Positions 56,128-64,000 of a stretch of 64,000 nt of DNA are shown piece by piece (the stretch's first letter is position 1; every line of letters begins with the position of its first letter). The stretch is from Amycolatopsis orientalis DSM 40040 = KCTC 9412 (lineage in GTDB: Bacteria; Actinomycetota; Actinomycetes; Mycobacteriales; Pseudonocardiaceae). Location: assembly GCF_000478275.1 (NCBI RefSeq), contig NZ_ASJB01000009.1, forward strand, positions 124,001-188,000, given 5' to 3'. Both the position numbers and the translations under genes were made by a program. Below the pieces are notes generated by a model that did not search any database, was not told the DNA's origin, and saw only the letters and a list, made by a program, of their open reading frames with translations.

Positions 56128-56148
56128 ACGAGGGGTAGCGTCGTCGGT

Positions 56149-56604
56149 ATGACCACCACCAGGTGGGCGCCAGGGCACCGGATCATCCGGCGAGCGCCGG
56201 AGCGGCACCACGAACTCGGCAACCACGCCGCCTGGTACGTCGTCGCCGGGGTCGTCGCCACCGGTCTCCAAGCGGTGCTGTTCCTCGTCTTCCAGCCGAT
56301 CCTGGGCCCGCAGGTCGCCAACCTGGTCGCGCTCGCGGTCACGACCGTCGGGAACACTGAGTTCCACCGACGGGTCACCTTCGCCACCCGGAAGAGTCAC
56401 GCGGGCAAAAGGCATTTCCAGGACCTGGTGACGTTCGCCTTTTACGCCGCGTATGGCTCGATCGTGCTCGCGTCCCTCGACGCGGTGATCACCGAGCCGA
56501 CCGCGCTGGAACAGACGGGCGCCCTGCTCGCGGCGAGCGTCGTGGGCGGCATCGCGCGCTTCGCGGTCCTTCGCTGGTGGGTCTTCCCGCGTCAGAACGC
56601 CTAG
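56149..56604 (+). CDS. GtrA-family membrane protein
   Basis: 151 aa with four membrane segments. The family pattern is visible: YVVAGVVATGLQAVLFLV, NLVALAVTTVGNTEFHRRVTF, and RFAVLRWWVF at the end. GtrA-like proteins are proposed to flip lipid-linked sugars or act in cell-surface polysaccharide assembly. The ATG at 56149 gives the standard length. No partner glycosyltransferase is adjacent. Confidence 0.85.
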   Translation: MTTTRWAPGHRIIRRAPERHHELGNHAAWYVVAGVVATGLQAVLFLVFQPILGPQVANLVALAVTTVGNTEFHRRVTFATRKSHAGKRHFQDLVTFAFYAAYGSIVLASLDAVITEPTALEQTGALLAASVVGGIARFAVLRWWVFPRQNA

Positions 56605-56614
56605 TCTTCGACGC

Positions 56615-56965
56615 GTGGCAGAGATCAACGGACCGCACGACGGCGGTTCGGAACCCGACTACCGATTCACGCTCGCCAACGAACGGACCTTCCTCGCCTG
56701 GCTCCGGACGGCTCTGGGCCTGCTCGCCGGCGGCGTCGCCGTACACCAGCTGGTCCCGGATCCGACGGCGCTGAGCAGCGTCCTCGCCGGACTGTGCGTC
56801 GTACTGGCCGCCGTGCTCGCGGCGAGCGCGTACCCGCGCTGGCGGCAGGTGCAGACCGCGATGCGCGCGGGACGGCCGCTGCCGAAGAGCGGGATGCTGA
56901 TCGTGCTGACCGCCGGGATCCTCGTGATCACCCTGACCGCCGCGGCACTGGTGGTCTTCTCGTGA
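56615..56965 (+). CDS. DUF202 (YidH-like) membrane protein 1
   Basis: 116 aa, three membrane segments. FTLANERTFLAWLRTALGLL is the DUF202 signature. GTG start, 10 bp after gtrA. A second DUF202 gene follows after 13 bp, the usual paired arrangement. Function unknown; associated with membrane physiology. Confidence 0.9.
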   Translation: MAEINGPHDGGSEPDYRFTLANERTFLAWLRTALGLLAGGVAVHQLVPDPTALSSVLAGLCVVLAAVLAASAYPRWRQVQTAMRAGRPLPKSGMLIVLTAGILVITLTAAALVVFS

Positions 56966-56978
56966 ACCTGACGAGCAA

Positions 56979-57275
56979 GTGAGCGATCACGGAGCGCAAG
57001 CGGAACGGACCGGGCTCGCCTGGCGCCGGACCGCGCTGGCGGCTACTGCCTGCACACTCCTGCTCCTGCATTCGGCCGCGCGGCGAGGTTGGGGGGCGAC
57101 GGTCGTCCCGGTGGTGCTCGCCGGCGCCACGGTGATCACCTTGACCGTCATCGGCGCGATCCGTGAACGGGCACTGCGCAAGGCCGGAATCCCGAAATCT
57201 CTCAACCCTGCCTTGGCCGTCACCGCGTCGGCACTCGTCGTAGCGACGGCGGCCGCTTTGATCGCGGTGCGCTAA
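56979..57275 (+). CDS. DUF202 membrane protein 2
   Basis: 98 aa, opening ERTGLAWRRTALAATACTLL, the shorter DUF202 partner, with about three hydrophobic helices. GTG start 13 bp after partner 1. Probably forms a heteromeric complex with it (inference). Confidence 0.88.
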   Translation: MSDHGAQAERTGLAWRRTALAATACTLLLLHSAARRGWGATVVPVVLAGATVITLTVIGAIRERALRKAGIPKSLNPALAVTASALVVATAAALIAVR

Positions 57276-57375
57276 CCGCCGCACACATCCAGCGATCCCG
57301 GCACCCCTTTCGGCGACACAGAGTCTCGGTTGTATTAAGCCGACTCCGTCGAATGGGCTATCTCTAGTTGAAATC

Positions 57376-57404
57376 TTTACTGCCGTCCGATCGGCGCCTA
57401 CGAT
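57376..57404 (+). promoter_or_regulatory. Candidate promoter of the sigma factor gene
   Basis: -35-like TTTACT (57376-57381) and -10-like TACGAT (57399-57404) with a 17-base spacer, about 120 bp upstream of the start codon. Matches the vegetative consensus at 4 of 6 positions each. Confidence 0.45.
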
Positions 57405-57420
57405 TACGCTGCGTCGCAAC

Positions 57421-57459
57421 GGCGGCAGGTGAAGCTGATCTTAAGGAGCATCTGCCGCC
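57421..57459 (+). promoter_or_regulatory. Leader hairpin of the sigma factor gene
   Basis: GGCGGCAG (57421-57428) pairs perfectly with CTGCCGCC (57452-57459) across a 23-base loop containing TTAAGGAG. If transcription begins after 57404 the hairpin lies in the 5' leader. The 250-bp gap 57276-57525 holds nothing else. Confidence 0.45.
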
Positions 57460-57525
57460 CTCAATAGTTACGGAGTGTTGGCCCCTCGACAGCCACGGTC
57501 GCAGGGTCGGCCGGGGAGGACGACC

Positions 57526-58182
57526 ATGCAAGCAATCTCCAGCGCGTCCAGAACCGTCACCACCGATGCGGTCCCCGGGTACACGACTCCGGAGAACCTG
57601 CCTCGTCCGGGGGGACGGCTGACGAAGGAGGACCTCGACCCCCTCGTCAAGGACGCGGGCGACGGGAATCCCGCCGCCATCCAGTCGCTGCTGCGGATGA
57701 TCGGTCCCGTCGTGGTCCGGTACTGCCGCGCGCGGATGGGCGGGCGCGACCTGTCCTACCTGTCGGCGGACGACGTCGCGCAGGAAGTGTGCATGGCCGT
57801 GCTGAAGGCACTGCCCGGCTACCAGGATCGCGGCGGTTCGTTCCTCTACCTCGTGCACGCGATCGCCGCCAACAAGGTCGCCGACGCCTACCGCGCGGTC
57901 TCCCGTGACCGGTCGGAACCGGTGCCGGAACTGCCGGAGCGGCCCATCGGCGACAACGGGCCCGAAACGCACGCCCTGCACCTGGACCTCGGTGCCCGGC
58001 TCGGCCGCCTGCTCTCCACCCTTCCCCGTGTGCAGCAGGAGATCCTCGCCCTGCGCATCGCCGTCGGCCTCTCCGCCGCCGAAACCGCCGAAGCACTCGG
58101 GATCTCCGCCGGCAACGTGCGCGTGACGCAGCACCGCGCACTGGCCCGCCTGCGGACGATGGTCAACCAGGACGAATTCTGA
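57526..58182 (+). CDS. ECF sigma factor, SigD/ShbA type
   Basis: 218 aa. Sigma region 2 (VVRYCRARMGG, SADDVAQEVCMAVLKALP, FLYLVHAIAANKVADAYRA) and region 4 (LPRVQQEILALRIAVGLSAAETAEALGIS, VRVTQHRALARLR). It resembles mycobacterial SigD and Streptomyces ShbA; ShbA drives transcription of the principal sigma gene hrdB. ATG 57526 with GGGGAGG upstream. No anti-sigma gene adjoins, as for ShbA. Confidence 0.87.
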   Translation: MQAISSASRTVTTDAVPGYTTPENLPRPGGRLTKEDLDPLVKDAGDGNPAAIQSLLRMIGPVVVRYCRARMGGRDLSYLSADDVAQEVCMAVLKALPGYQDRGGSFLYLVHAIAANKVADAYRAVSRDRSEPVPELPERPIGDNGPETHALHLDLGARLGRLLSTLPRVQQEILALRIAVGLSAAETAEALGISAGNVRVTQHRALARLRTMVNQDEF

Positions 58183-58186
58183 TCTT

Positions 58187-58232
58187 CTCGTGAGTGGTAA
58201 TGAGGGTTCTAACCGTCATTACCACTCACGAG
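58187..58232. repeat. Family P palindrome, copy 4
   Basis: 22-bp arms beginning CTCGTGAGTGGTAATGAGGG around CT, with one mismatch. It lies 5 bp after the sigma factor stop. On the minus strand it encodes the last residues and TAG stop of the amidohydrolase gene (...LVSGNDG). Confidence 0.85.
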
Positions 58233-59048
58233 GCGGTAGGCCCGCCGCGCCGTGCCCTCGAAGAACTCCAGCCGCTCGGCGTCGCTGAGCGAACCGGTCA
58301 GCGAGACCGCCGTGTCCACGACGACCTCGTACGCGGCCGCGAGTTCGCAGACCGGCCAGTCGGAGCCGAACATCAGCCGCGAAGCCCCGAAGCACTCCAG
58401 CACGTGCTCGGTCCAGCGCGTCAGATGCCCGACCTTCCATTCCGCCCAGTCCGCCTCGGTCACCAGCCCCGAGAGCTTGCAGTACACGTTCTCCAACGCG
58501 CCCAGGGCGGCGACACCGTCCGCCCACGGCTGCCATTCCCCCGACGTGATGGGCGGCTTCGCGGCGTGATCGAGCACGAAAACCTGATCAGGCAACGCCT
58601 TCGCCGCGGCAAGGGCTGCGTCGAGTTGGGGTGGCTTCACCAGCAGGTCGTACGCCAGCCCCGCCTCGCCGACCGCGGCGAGACCGCGCAGGACCTCGAG
58701 CCGAGTCAGCCACGACGGGTCCGGCTCGTCCTGCACCTGATGGCGGATTCCCACCAGTGGCCCGGAAAAGGCGGCGAGGCGGTCGGCGACATCGGGAGCG
58801 GTGAGTTCGACCCAGCCGACGACACCGGTGATCAGGGGTTCGGCGGAAGCGGTCGCGAGGAACTCCCGCGTCTCCTCGTCCGACGAGATCGTCTGTACCA
58901 GCACGGTCTCCCGCACACCCGCCGCCCCGGTCACCGCGCGAAGATCGTCCACTGTGTACGGACGGCGGATCGGCTCGAGGGCGGTGTCCGCCAGCCACGG
59001 GTACCGCCGCCGCGAGGGATCCCACAGGTGGTGATGCGCGTCGATCAC
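58209..59048 (-). CDS. Amidohydrolase, probable L-fuconolactone hydrolase
   Basis: 279 aa, COG3618-type TIM-barrel hydrolase. Opening VIDAHHHLWDPSRRRYPWL, VGIRHQVQDEPD, and FGSDWPVCELA are typical of fuconolactonase/2-pyrone-dicarboxylate lactonase relatives. GTGA overlap with the dehydrogenase gene supports opening of a sugar lactone. The last residues are encoded by the palindrome. Confidence 0.8.
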   Translation of the reverse strand: MIDAHHHLWDPSRRRYPWLADTALEPIRRPYTVDDLRAVTGAAGVRETVLVQTISSDEETREFLATASAEPLITGVVGWVELTAPDVADRLAAFSGPLVGIRHQVQDEPDPSWLTRLEVLRGLAAVGEAGLAYDLLVKPPQLDAALAAAKALPDQVFVLDHAAKPPITSGEWQPWADGVAALGALENVYCKLSGLVTEADWAEWKVGHLTRWTEHVLECFGASRLMFGSDWPVCELAAAYEVVVDTAVSLTGSLSDAERLEFFEGTARRAYRLVSGNDG

Positions 59049-60016
59049 GGCTTTCCTTCCGTTCGCAGCACGATGTCCTCCCGCACCAGTCCCGCACGGA
59101 TCAGCTCCGTCCACAACCCGCGCGGTACCGGCCGGCGGAATCGTTCGGCGTTGAGCCGTACCTGGCCGGGGTCGTGCGCGCCGACGACGACCGACACCAC
59201 CGCCGGATGCGCGGCGGGCAGGGCCAGCGCGGCCTGCGGGAGTTCGACGCCGTGCCGTTCGCAGACCTCGGCGATCCGCTGGGCCCGGTCGACCAGCTCG
59301 GCGGGAGCCTCGGCGTAGTCGTACATCGTGCCCGGCGACGCGGTGGCGAGGATCCCCGCGTTGAACGCTCCCCCAGCCACCACGCTTACCCCACGTTCGG
59401 TGCAGAGCGGCAGAAGATCGTCGAGCGCGGGCTGGTCGAGCAACGTGTACCGGCCGGCCAGGAGGATGACGTCGAGATCGAAGCGGCGGACGAATTCCGC
59501 GAGCATCGGCGCCTGGTTCATCCCGGCGCCGATGGCGTCGACGACACCCTGCTCCCGCAATTCGAGCAGAGCGGGGAAAGCGCCGTTGACGGTGTCTTCG
59601 AAATGTTCGTCCGGGTCGTGCACGTAGACGACGTCCACGCGGTCGAGCCCGAGGCGTTCGAGACTGTCCTCAAGCGACCGGAGGACCCCGTCGCGACTGA
59701 AGTCCCAGCGGCGCTTGTACGCCGCGGGCACGACGAAACCCTGGCCGTCGGTCCGCGAAGCGCCGCCGGGATCGGGTTCCAGCACGCGGCCGACCTTGGT
59801 GGACACCACGTAATCCGCGCGCGGATACGCCGAAAGCGCCGCACCCAGCCGTCTCTCGGACAGGCCGAGACCGTAGTGCGGGGCGGTGTCGAAGTAGCGG
59901 ATGCCTTCGTCCCACGCCTGCCGGACGGTCGCTTCGGCCGTCTCGTCGCTGATGGCGTGGTACAGATTGCCCAGCTGCGCGCAGCCGAGCCCGAGTGGGG
60001 ACAGGGGGATCTTCAC
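59045..60016 (-). CDS. Aldo/keto reductase, probable L-fucose (D-threo-aldose) dehydrogenase
   Basis: 323 aa. FDTAPHYGLGLSERRLG with the catalytic Tyr, VSTKVGR with the Lys, and VVYVHDPD with the His. This branch of the family oxidises L-fucose-type sugars to lactones. GTG start; GTGA overlaps with both the mutarotase and the lactonase, which supports the assignment. Confidence 0.82.
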   Translation of the reverse strand: MKIPLSPLGLGCAQLGNLYHAISDETAEATVRQAWDEGIRYFDTAPHYGLGLSERRLGAALSAYPRADYVVSTKVGRVLEPDPGGASRTDGQGFVVPAAYKRRWDFSRDGVLRSLEDSLERLGLDRVDVVYVHDPDEHFEDTVNGAFPALLELREQGVVDAIGAGMNQAPMLAEFVRRFDLDVILLAGRYTLLDQPALDDLLPLCTERGVSVVAGGAFNAGILATASPGTMYDYAEAPAELVDRAQRIAEVCERHGVELPQAALALPAAHPAVVSVVVGAHDPGQVRLNAERFRRPVPRGLWTELIRAGLVREDIVLRTEGKP

Positions 60017-60342
60017 GGAAGCTCCCAGACCAGGCCGAGACCCGAATCGCCGCCCGAGTAGTCGTCTTCGACGTCGAGCAGTTCCGACATCCGCGCCTGC
60101 CAGGGAATATTGGCCGGATGAGCACGCAGGATCGCGCGCATCTTCGCGTAGTCCTCGACCTCCACCACGTGGAACAGGTCGAGACCGTCCCGCCAGATCC
60201 GCCACGACCGCACGCCCGCCGCCCGCAGGCCTGCGTCGAGGTCGGGCGGGATGACGGCGTGGACCGACTCGTATTCGGCCTCCTTGCCCGGCTTCAACCG
60301 GGTGTGGAGTGCCACTCTTTGTAGTGCGACACCGTGGGTCAC
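60013..60342 (-). CDS. L-Rhamnose/L-fucose mutarotase (RhaM type)
   Basis: 109 aa, dimeric alpha+beta barrel. RVALHTRLKPGKEAEYE and WRIWRDGLDLFHVVEVEDY are RhaM-family motifs. Interconverts sugar anomers before dehydrogenation. First gene of the minus-strand catabolic operon, divergent from the GntR regulator across 79 bp. The GTG start could be replaced by the in-frame GTG four codons on. Confidence 0.87.
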   Translation of the reverse strand: MTHGVALQRVALHTRLKPGKEAEYESVHAVIPPDLDAGLRAAGVRSWRIWRDGLDLFHVVEVEDYAKMRAILRAHPANIPWQARMSELLDVEDDYSGGDSGLGLVWELP

Positions 60343-60372
60343 CGCGCCTCCTCAGCTCGAAACATGGCACTC

Positions 60373-60384
60373 TGTCAACTGACA
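60373..60384. promoter_or_regulatory. Candidate FadR-type operator in the divergent region
   Basis: TGTCA-AC-TGACA, 5-bp arms, midway between the mutarotase and regulator starts. Suits binding by the adjacent GntR/FadR-type protein; inferred. Confidence 0.5.
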
Positions 60385-60421
60385 CACAAACATCCGAGGT
60401 CTTCGGGGAGGGCGGTGGAAC

Positions 60422-61132
60422 ATGCCGGTCACCGATGTCGCGATCGACAAGATCAAGGACATGATCATCTCCGGTGAGCTGGCTCCCGGCGACAGGCTGC
60501 CGAAGGAGGCCGAACTGGCCCAGCGGCTCGGCCTGTCCCGCAGCTCACTGCGCGAAGCGGTGAAGGCGCTGTGCCTGATCCGCGTACTCGACGTGCGCCA
60601 GGGCGACGGCACGTACGTCACCAGCCTCGAACCGAATCTCCTCCTGGACGCGATGACGTTCGTGGTGGACTTCCACCGCGACGACACCGTGCTGGACTTC
60701 CTCGCCGTCCGCCGGATCCTCGAACCGGCGGCGACGGCGCTGGCCGCGATGCACATGAGCGACGAGGACATCGCGGAACTAGGCCGCCTGCTCGACGAAC
60801 TGGCCGACTCGCCCACGGTGGAGGCGCTGGTCGCGAACGACCTGCAGTTCCACCGCAAGATCGCCGACGGCTCCGGGAACCCGGTGCTGTGCTCGCTGCT
60901 GGACAGCCTCTCCGGCCCCACCGCGCGCGCCCGCATCTGGCGCGGGCTCACGCAGGAGGGCGCGGTCGCGAAGACCCGCGAGCAGCACACGGCGATCTAC
61001 GAGGCCATCGCCGCCCGTGAACCCGAACTGGCGCGTTCGTGGGCCACCGTGCACGTGGCCGGGGTCGAGCAGTGGCTCCGCAACGCCCTCGGCACCGCCG
61101 ACGACCCGACCGTGGCCGCCGAAGCTTCCTGA
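60422..61132 (+). CDS. GntR-family regulator, FadR/FCD type
   Basis: 236 aa. Winged helix (about 5-70; LPKEAELAQRLGLSRSSLRE) and C-terminal FCD domain with metal-binding Asp/His residues (NDLQFHRKIADGSGNPVL; EQHTAIYEAIAARE). Divergent from the sugar-oxidation genes, and its terminator is shared with the transporter operon. Likely repressor of both. Confidence 0.9.
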   Translation: MPVTDVAIDKIKDMIISGELAPGDRLPKEAELAQRLGLSRSSLREAVKALCLIRVLDVRQGDGTYVTSLEPNLLLDAMTFVVDFHRDDTVLDFLAVRRILEPAATALAAMHMSDEDIAELGRLLDELADSPTVEALVANDLQFHRKIADGSGNPVLCSLLDSLSGPTARARIWRGLTQEGAVAKTREQHTAIYEAIAAREPELARSWATVHVAGVEQWLRNALGTADDPTVAAEAS

Positions 61133-61177
61133 CACCGCGCTCTCCTCTCTGACGTCCTCGAACCGGCCTCCGGCGCG

Positions 61178-61228
61178 CCAGGAAAGGTCCTTTCCTGGCA
61201 AATTTCGCAAGGAAAGGACCTTTCATGG
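61178..61228. terminator. Bidirectional terminator between the regulator and transporter genes
   Basis: Arms CCAGGAAAGGTCCTTTCCT (61178-61196) and AGGAAAGGACCTTTCATGG (61210-61228) pair at 18 of 19 positions. Each arm is itself nearly palindromic, so alternative folds exist. It lies between two convergent stop codons. Confidence 0.75.
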
Positions 61229-61241
61229 CGTCGGCGGCCCC

Positions 61242-62261
61242 CTACGTCTGAGCCTTCCCGCTGGCGTACCGGGAGATGATCAACGCGACCAGGATGATCA
61301 CGCCGTAGATCGCCTTCAGCCACTCCGGCGGCACCTGTGCCACTTGCAGCAGGTTGGTGACCGTCTGGAGGAGCAGGACCCCGGTGAGCGCCCCCACCAG
61401 AGTGCCCTTACCACCGTCCAGAGAGACACCGCCGATCACCGCAGCCGCGAACACCTGCAGGATCAGCCCGTCGCCCTGATCCGCGCCGAGCGCGCCGACG
61501 TAGCCCGTGTACGCGAGGCCGCCGAGCGCGGCCAGCACCCCGGCCACCACGAAGACACCCCAGGAAATCCGGTCGACGCGGATACCCGCGGCCCGCGCCG
61601 CCGCCCGGTTGCCCCCGATGGCGTACAGCGACCGGCCGATCCGGTGATACCGCAGCCCCAGGCCGAACACGGCGAACAGCGCCGCGGCCAGCCACACCGA
61701 CATCGGCAGCCCGATGAACGTGGTCGTCGCCATCGCGGTGAACACGTCCAGCTGGTCGAACAGCGTCTTCCCGTGCGTGGACCCGATCTGCGTACCGCGC
61801 AGCACGGTCAGCATCGCCAGCGTGACGATGAAGGCGTTCAGCTTCAGTTTGACGATCAGGAACCCGTTCACGAAACCGACCGCGGCCCCGGCCACCAGCA
61901 CGGCGAGGATGCCCGCGAAACCGGGGATTTCGGTACCGAAGCCCGAAGACGCCACCGGGATCACCAGCATCGCGCCCAGCGCGGGCGCCATGCCCATGGT
62001 GGATTCCAGCGACAGGTCGAACTTCCCGGTGAGCAGGACCAGCGATTCGCCCAGGACCACCATCGACAACGCCGCCGAGGCGGACAGGATGCCGACGATG
62101 CTGCCGAAGGTCAGGAAGGTGTCACTGATCAGTCCTCCGATGATCAGCACCACGATGAGCGCCGGCACCAGGGCGAGTTCCCGCAGCCAGCGGAACTTCC
62201 GGCGCTTCGGCGGCGCCGCGCCGAGCGACGACGTCTTCGGATCGGTCATCACGTCATGCAC
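61242..62261 (-). CDS. Sugar ABC transporter permease (RbsC type)
   Basis: 339 aa, about nine membrane segments. LTGKFDLSLESTMG and LQVFAAAVIGGVSLDGGKGT are RbsC-type signatures. GTG 62261 overlaps the ATPase stop by 8 bp and has GGAG 9 bases upstream; ATG 62249 is an alternative. Substrate probably a 6-deoxyhexose from context. Confidence 0.88.
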   Translation of the reverse strand: MHDVMTDPKTSSLGAAPPKRRKFRWLRELALVPALIVVLIIGGLISDTFLTFGSIVGILSASAALSMVVLGESLVLLTGKFDLSLESTMGMAPALGAMLVIPVASSGFGTEIPGFAGILAVLVAGAAVGFVNGFLIVKLKLNAFIVTLAMLTVLRGTQIGSTHGKTLFDQLDVFTAMATTTFIGLPMSVWLAAALFAVFGLGLRYHRIGRSLYAIGGNRAAARAAGIRVDRISWGVFVVAGVLAALGGLAYTGYVGALGADQGDGLILQVFAAAVIGGVSLDGGKGTLVGALTGVLLLQTVTNLLQVAQVPPEWLKAIYGVIILVALIISRYASGKAQT

Positions 62262-63780
62262 CGCGCTCGACTCCTTCGATGTCGGCCACCAGGTCGCCGT
62301 CGGACCAGCCCGCCCGGTGTTCGGCGACCACGGCACCGGCGCGCAGCACCAGCACCCGGTCGCTCAGGCGCAGATCGTCCAGCTCGTCGCTGACGATCAG
62401 CACCGCCTTGCCCTCGGCCCGGACCCGGTCGACGACCGCGAGCAGGGCCTCCTTCGATTTCACGTCCACGCCCGCGGTCGGGTTGATCAGCACGACCAGG
62501 CGGGGATCCCCGGCGAGCGCGCGGGCCAGGACGACCTTCTGCTGGTTGCCGCCGGAAAGGTCGGACACCGGCTGGTCGGCGCCCGCCGCGACGATGCCGT
62601 AGTCCTCCAGCGCCTTCGACGCCCGCCCGTACCGGGCCGCCGGTGACGCGAGGCCACCCCTGCCCATGCGGTCCAAAATGGACAGTGTGGTGTTGTCCAT
62701 GATCGAGTGCTCGAGGACCAGTCCTTCGTGGTGGCGGTCGCGCGGCACGCAGCCGATCCCGGCGCGGATCGCGGCCGGGATGTCTCCCGGCTTCAGGGGC
62801 TTGCCCTCGACCTTGATCACGCCGGAGGACGCCGAACGCAGGCCGTACACGGTTTCGGCGAACTGGTGCTTGCCACTGGCGTTGCTGCCCGCGAGCCCGA
62901 TCACCTCGCCGCGATGGATCCGGAGCGTCACGTCGGCGAAGCCGTCACCGGAAAGGCCGTCAACGGTCAGCACCTCGTCCGCGTCCGGGTCCAGCGCCTC
63001 ACGGGTGGAGGCGTCACGGACGGAAAGGCCGCCCTGTTCCCCGGTCATCGCGTCGATCAGCTCGGCCCGGCCGACTTGTTCGACCGGCGCGGTGAGGATG
63101 TGCCTGGCGTCGCGCAGCACGGTGACCGCCTGGCAGACCTCGTACACCTCGTGGAGATGGTGCGAGATGAACAGGAACGTCACCCCGTTGGCCTGCATCT
63201 GGCGCATGCGCTCGAAGAGCCGCTCGATCGCCTGGCTGTCCAGTTGCGCCGTCGGTTCGTCGAGCACGATGAACCGGGCACCGTAGGAAAGCGCCCTCGC
63301 GATCTCGACGAACTGCCGGTCCTCGACCGAAAGCTCACCGGCCGGGGTGTCGACGTCGACGTGGACGTCCCAGGAGCCGAGCAGGTCCCTCGCCTGGCGG
63401 CGCAGACGCTGCCAGCCGATCGCGAAACCCTTCCCGGACTGGCGGTTCAGGAACAGGTTCTCCGCGACGGTGAGCTGCGGGACGACCATCGCGTGCTGGT
63501 ACACACAGGCGACCGCGCGTTTCCAGTCGTCCTGTTTGGACAGAGGAGGAGCAGGGACGCCACCGAACTCGACCCGTCCGGTGTCCGTTTTGGACAGTCC
63601 GGTGAGGATGGAGACCAGCGTCGACTTCCCCGCGCCGTTGCGGCCGACGAGCGCGTGCGACTCGCCGGGGTTCACGGTGATGCTGACGTTGGAAAGCGCC
63701 ACGGTCGGTCCGTAGCGTTTACCGACGCCCAGTGCGCTGACCACCGGTACGGCGGCGGAGCCGGCGGGCAGCGCGCTCAC
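62254..63780 (-). CDS. Sugar ABC transporter ATP-binding protein (RbsA type, two domains)
   Basis: 508 aa, two fused nucleotide-binding domains. The N-terminal half has a good Walker A (GRNGAGKST) and Walker B (IVLDEPT) but a weak signature (LSVEDRQF). The C-terminal half has a good signature (LSGGNQQK) but a degenerate Walker A (GSNASGKHQ) and a Walker B with Asn for Glu (VLINPT). Only one composite site is therefore expected to be active. GTGA overlap with the binding protein gene. Confidence 0.92.
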   Translation of the reverse strand: MSALPAGSAAVPVVSALGVGKRYGPTVALSNVSITVNPGESHALVGRNGAGKSTLVSILTGLSKTDTGRVEFGGVPAPPLSKQDDWKRAVACVYQHAMVVPQLTVAENLFLNRQSGKGFAIGWQRLRRQARDLLGSWDVHVDVDTPAGELSVEDRQFVEIARALSYGARFIVLDEPTAQLDSQAIERLFERMRQMQANGVTFLFISHHLHEVYEVCQAVTVLRDARHILTAPVEQVGRAELIDAMTGEQGGLSVRDASTREALDPDADEVLTVDGLSGDGFADVTLRIHRGEVIGLAGSNASGKHQFAETVYGLRSASSGVIKVEGKPLKPGDIPAAIRAGIGCVPRDRHHEGLVLEHSIMDNTTLSILDRMGRGGLASPAARYGRASKALEDYGIVAAGADQPVSDLSGGNQQKVVLARALAGDPRLVVLINPTAGVDVKSKEALLAVVDRVRAEGKAVLIVSDELDDLRLSDRVLVLRAGAVVAEHRAGWSDGDLVADIEGVERGA

Positions 63781-64000
63781 AGGTTGTTCCCCCAGAGGGC
63801 CTTGTCGTCCACGTTGTCCTTGGTGACCACGGGCGCGGGCAGCTGGTCCTCCAGGATCCCCGGCCGGACCTCGACGACGGTGCTGCCGTGGTCGGTCGGC
63901 CCGGCCTTGAAGGTCTCCCCCGCCATCGCCTTCTTGATCCAGTACATGCCGTACTTGGCGTAGTCGTCGGCGGGCTGGGAGACGGTCGCGTCGAGTTCGC
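63777..64000 (-). CDS. Sugar ABC transporter substrate-binding protein, C-terminal part (runs off right edge)
   Basis: The last 73 residues are visible (DDYAKYGMYWIKKAMAGETF; VVTKDNVDDKALWGNNL at the end), typical of the C-terminus of RbsB-like binding proteins. GTGA overlap with the ATPase gene. The signal peptide and most of the binding fold lie outside the window. Confidence 0.85.
   Translation of the reverse strand, partial: ELDATVSQPADDYAKYGMYWIKKAMAGETFKAGPTDHGSTVVEVRPGILEDQLPAPVVTKDNVDDKALWGNNL

Overview
The window is high-GC DNA of a filamentous actinomycete. The best fit is a Pseudonocardiaceae member such as Amycolatopsis (inference). Support: many GTG starts, ATGA/GTGA gene overlaps, a SARP/AfsR-type regulator, a SigD/ShbA-type sigma factor, an indigoidine-type NRPS, and many long intergenic palindromes. 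No rRNA, tRNA, CRISPR array or intact transposase was seen.

Layout. 1-5.95 kb: kdp potassium-uptake operon on the minus strand (27-aa membrane ORF, kdpF, kdpA, kdpB, kdpC, 5' part of kdpD). 6.2-8.0 kb: asnB. 8.1-11.1 kb: YtrA-type GntR regulator with an ABC-2 exporter whose last permease carries a frameshift. 11.6-14.5 kb: a 995-aa SARP regulator. 14.55-15.66 kb: a repeat-rich stretch around a small membrane protein. 15.7-25.15 kb: a myo-inositol locus, lacI-iolG diverging from iolE, a sugar ABC transporter and iolC-iolB-iolD, around a double LacI operator. 25.2-26.7 kb: an NAD-binding oxidoreductase and a TetR regulator. 26.8-31.3 kb: an indigoidine synthetase-like NRPS (A domain with inserted Ox, PCP, TE) followed by an Asp/Glu racemase-superfamily gene. 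31.5-33.4 kb: an alpha/beta hydrolase and a flavin monooxygenase. 33.5-38 kb: a form II CODH-like molybdenum hydroxylase operon (coxS, coxL, coxM, coxG). 38.1-39.6 kb: a threonine dehydratase-like enzyme and a divergent Lrp regulator. 39.6-46.4 kb: XdhC/CoxI, CoxE, a PHBH-type monooxygenase, a secreted nucleoside hydrolase, TetR, CoxD and MobA. 46.4-52.5 kb: an IclR regulator and pcaI-J-F-H-G-D-C for protocatechuate via beta-ketoadipate. 53-55.1 kb: a 2-hydroxyacid dehydrogenase and glycerate kinase. 55.4-58.2 kb: small proteins, GtrA, two DUF202 proteins and the sigma factor. 58.2-64 kb: a probable oxidative L-fucose/6-deoxyhexose locus (mutarotase, dehydrogenase, lactonase, FadR-type regulator) with a sugar ABC transporter that runs off the right edge.

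How it fits together. Most of the window is peripheral catabolism (inositol, aromatics, 6-deoxysugars, possibly a molybdenum-hydroxylase substrate) in tightly overlapped operons, each with a local regulator and usually a visible palindromic operator. The most unusual signals are non-coding: a four-copy palindrome with compensatory changes and stop codons in several frames, a 148-bp dispersed repeat, a MITE-like element that holds the pcaC stop codon, and 11-bp-period direct repeats upstream of both asnB and the SARP gene.
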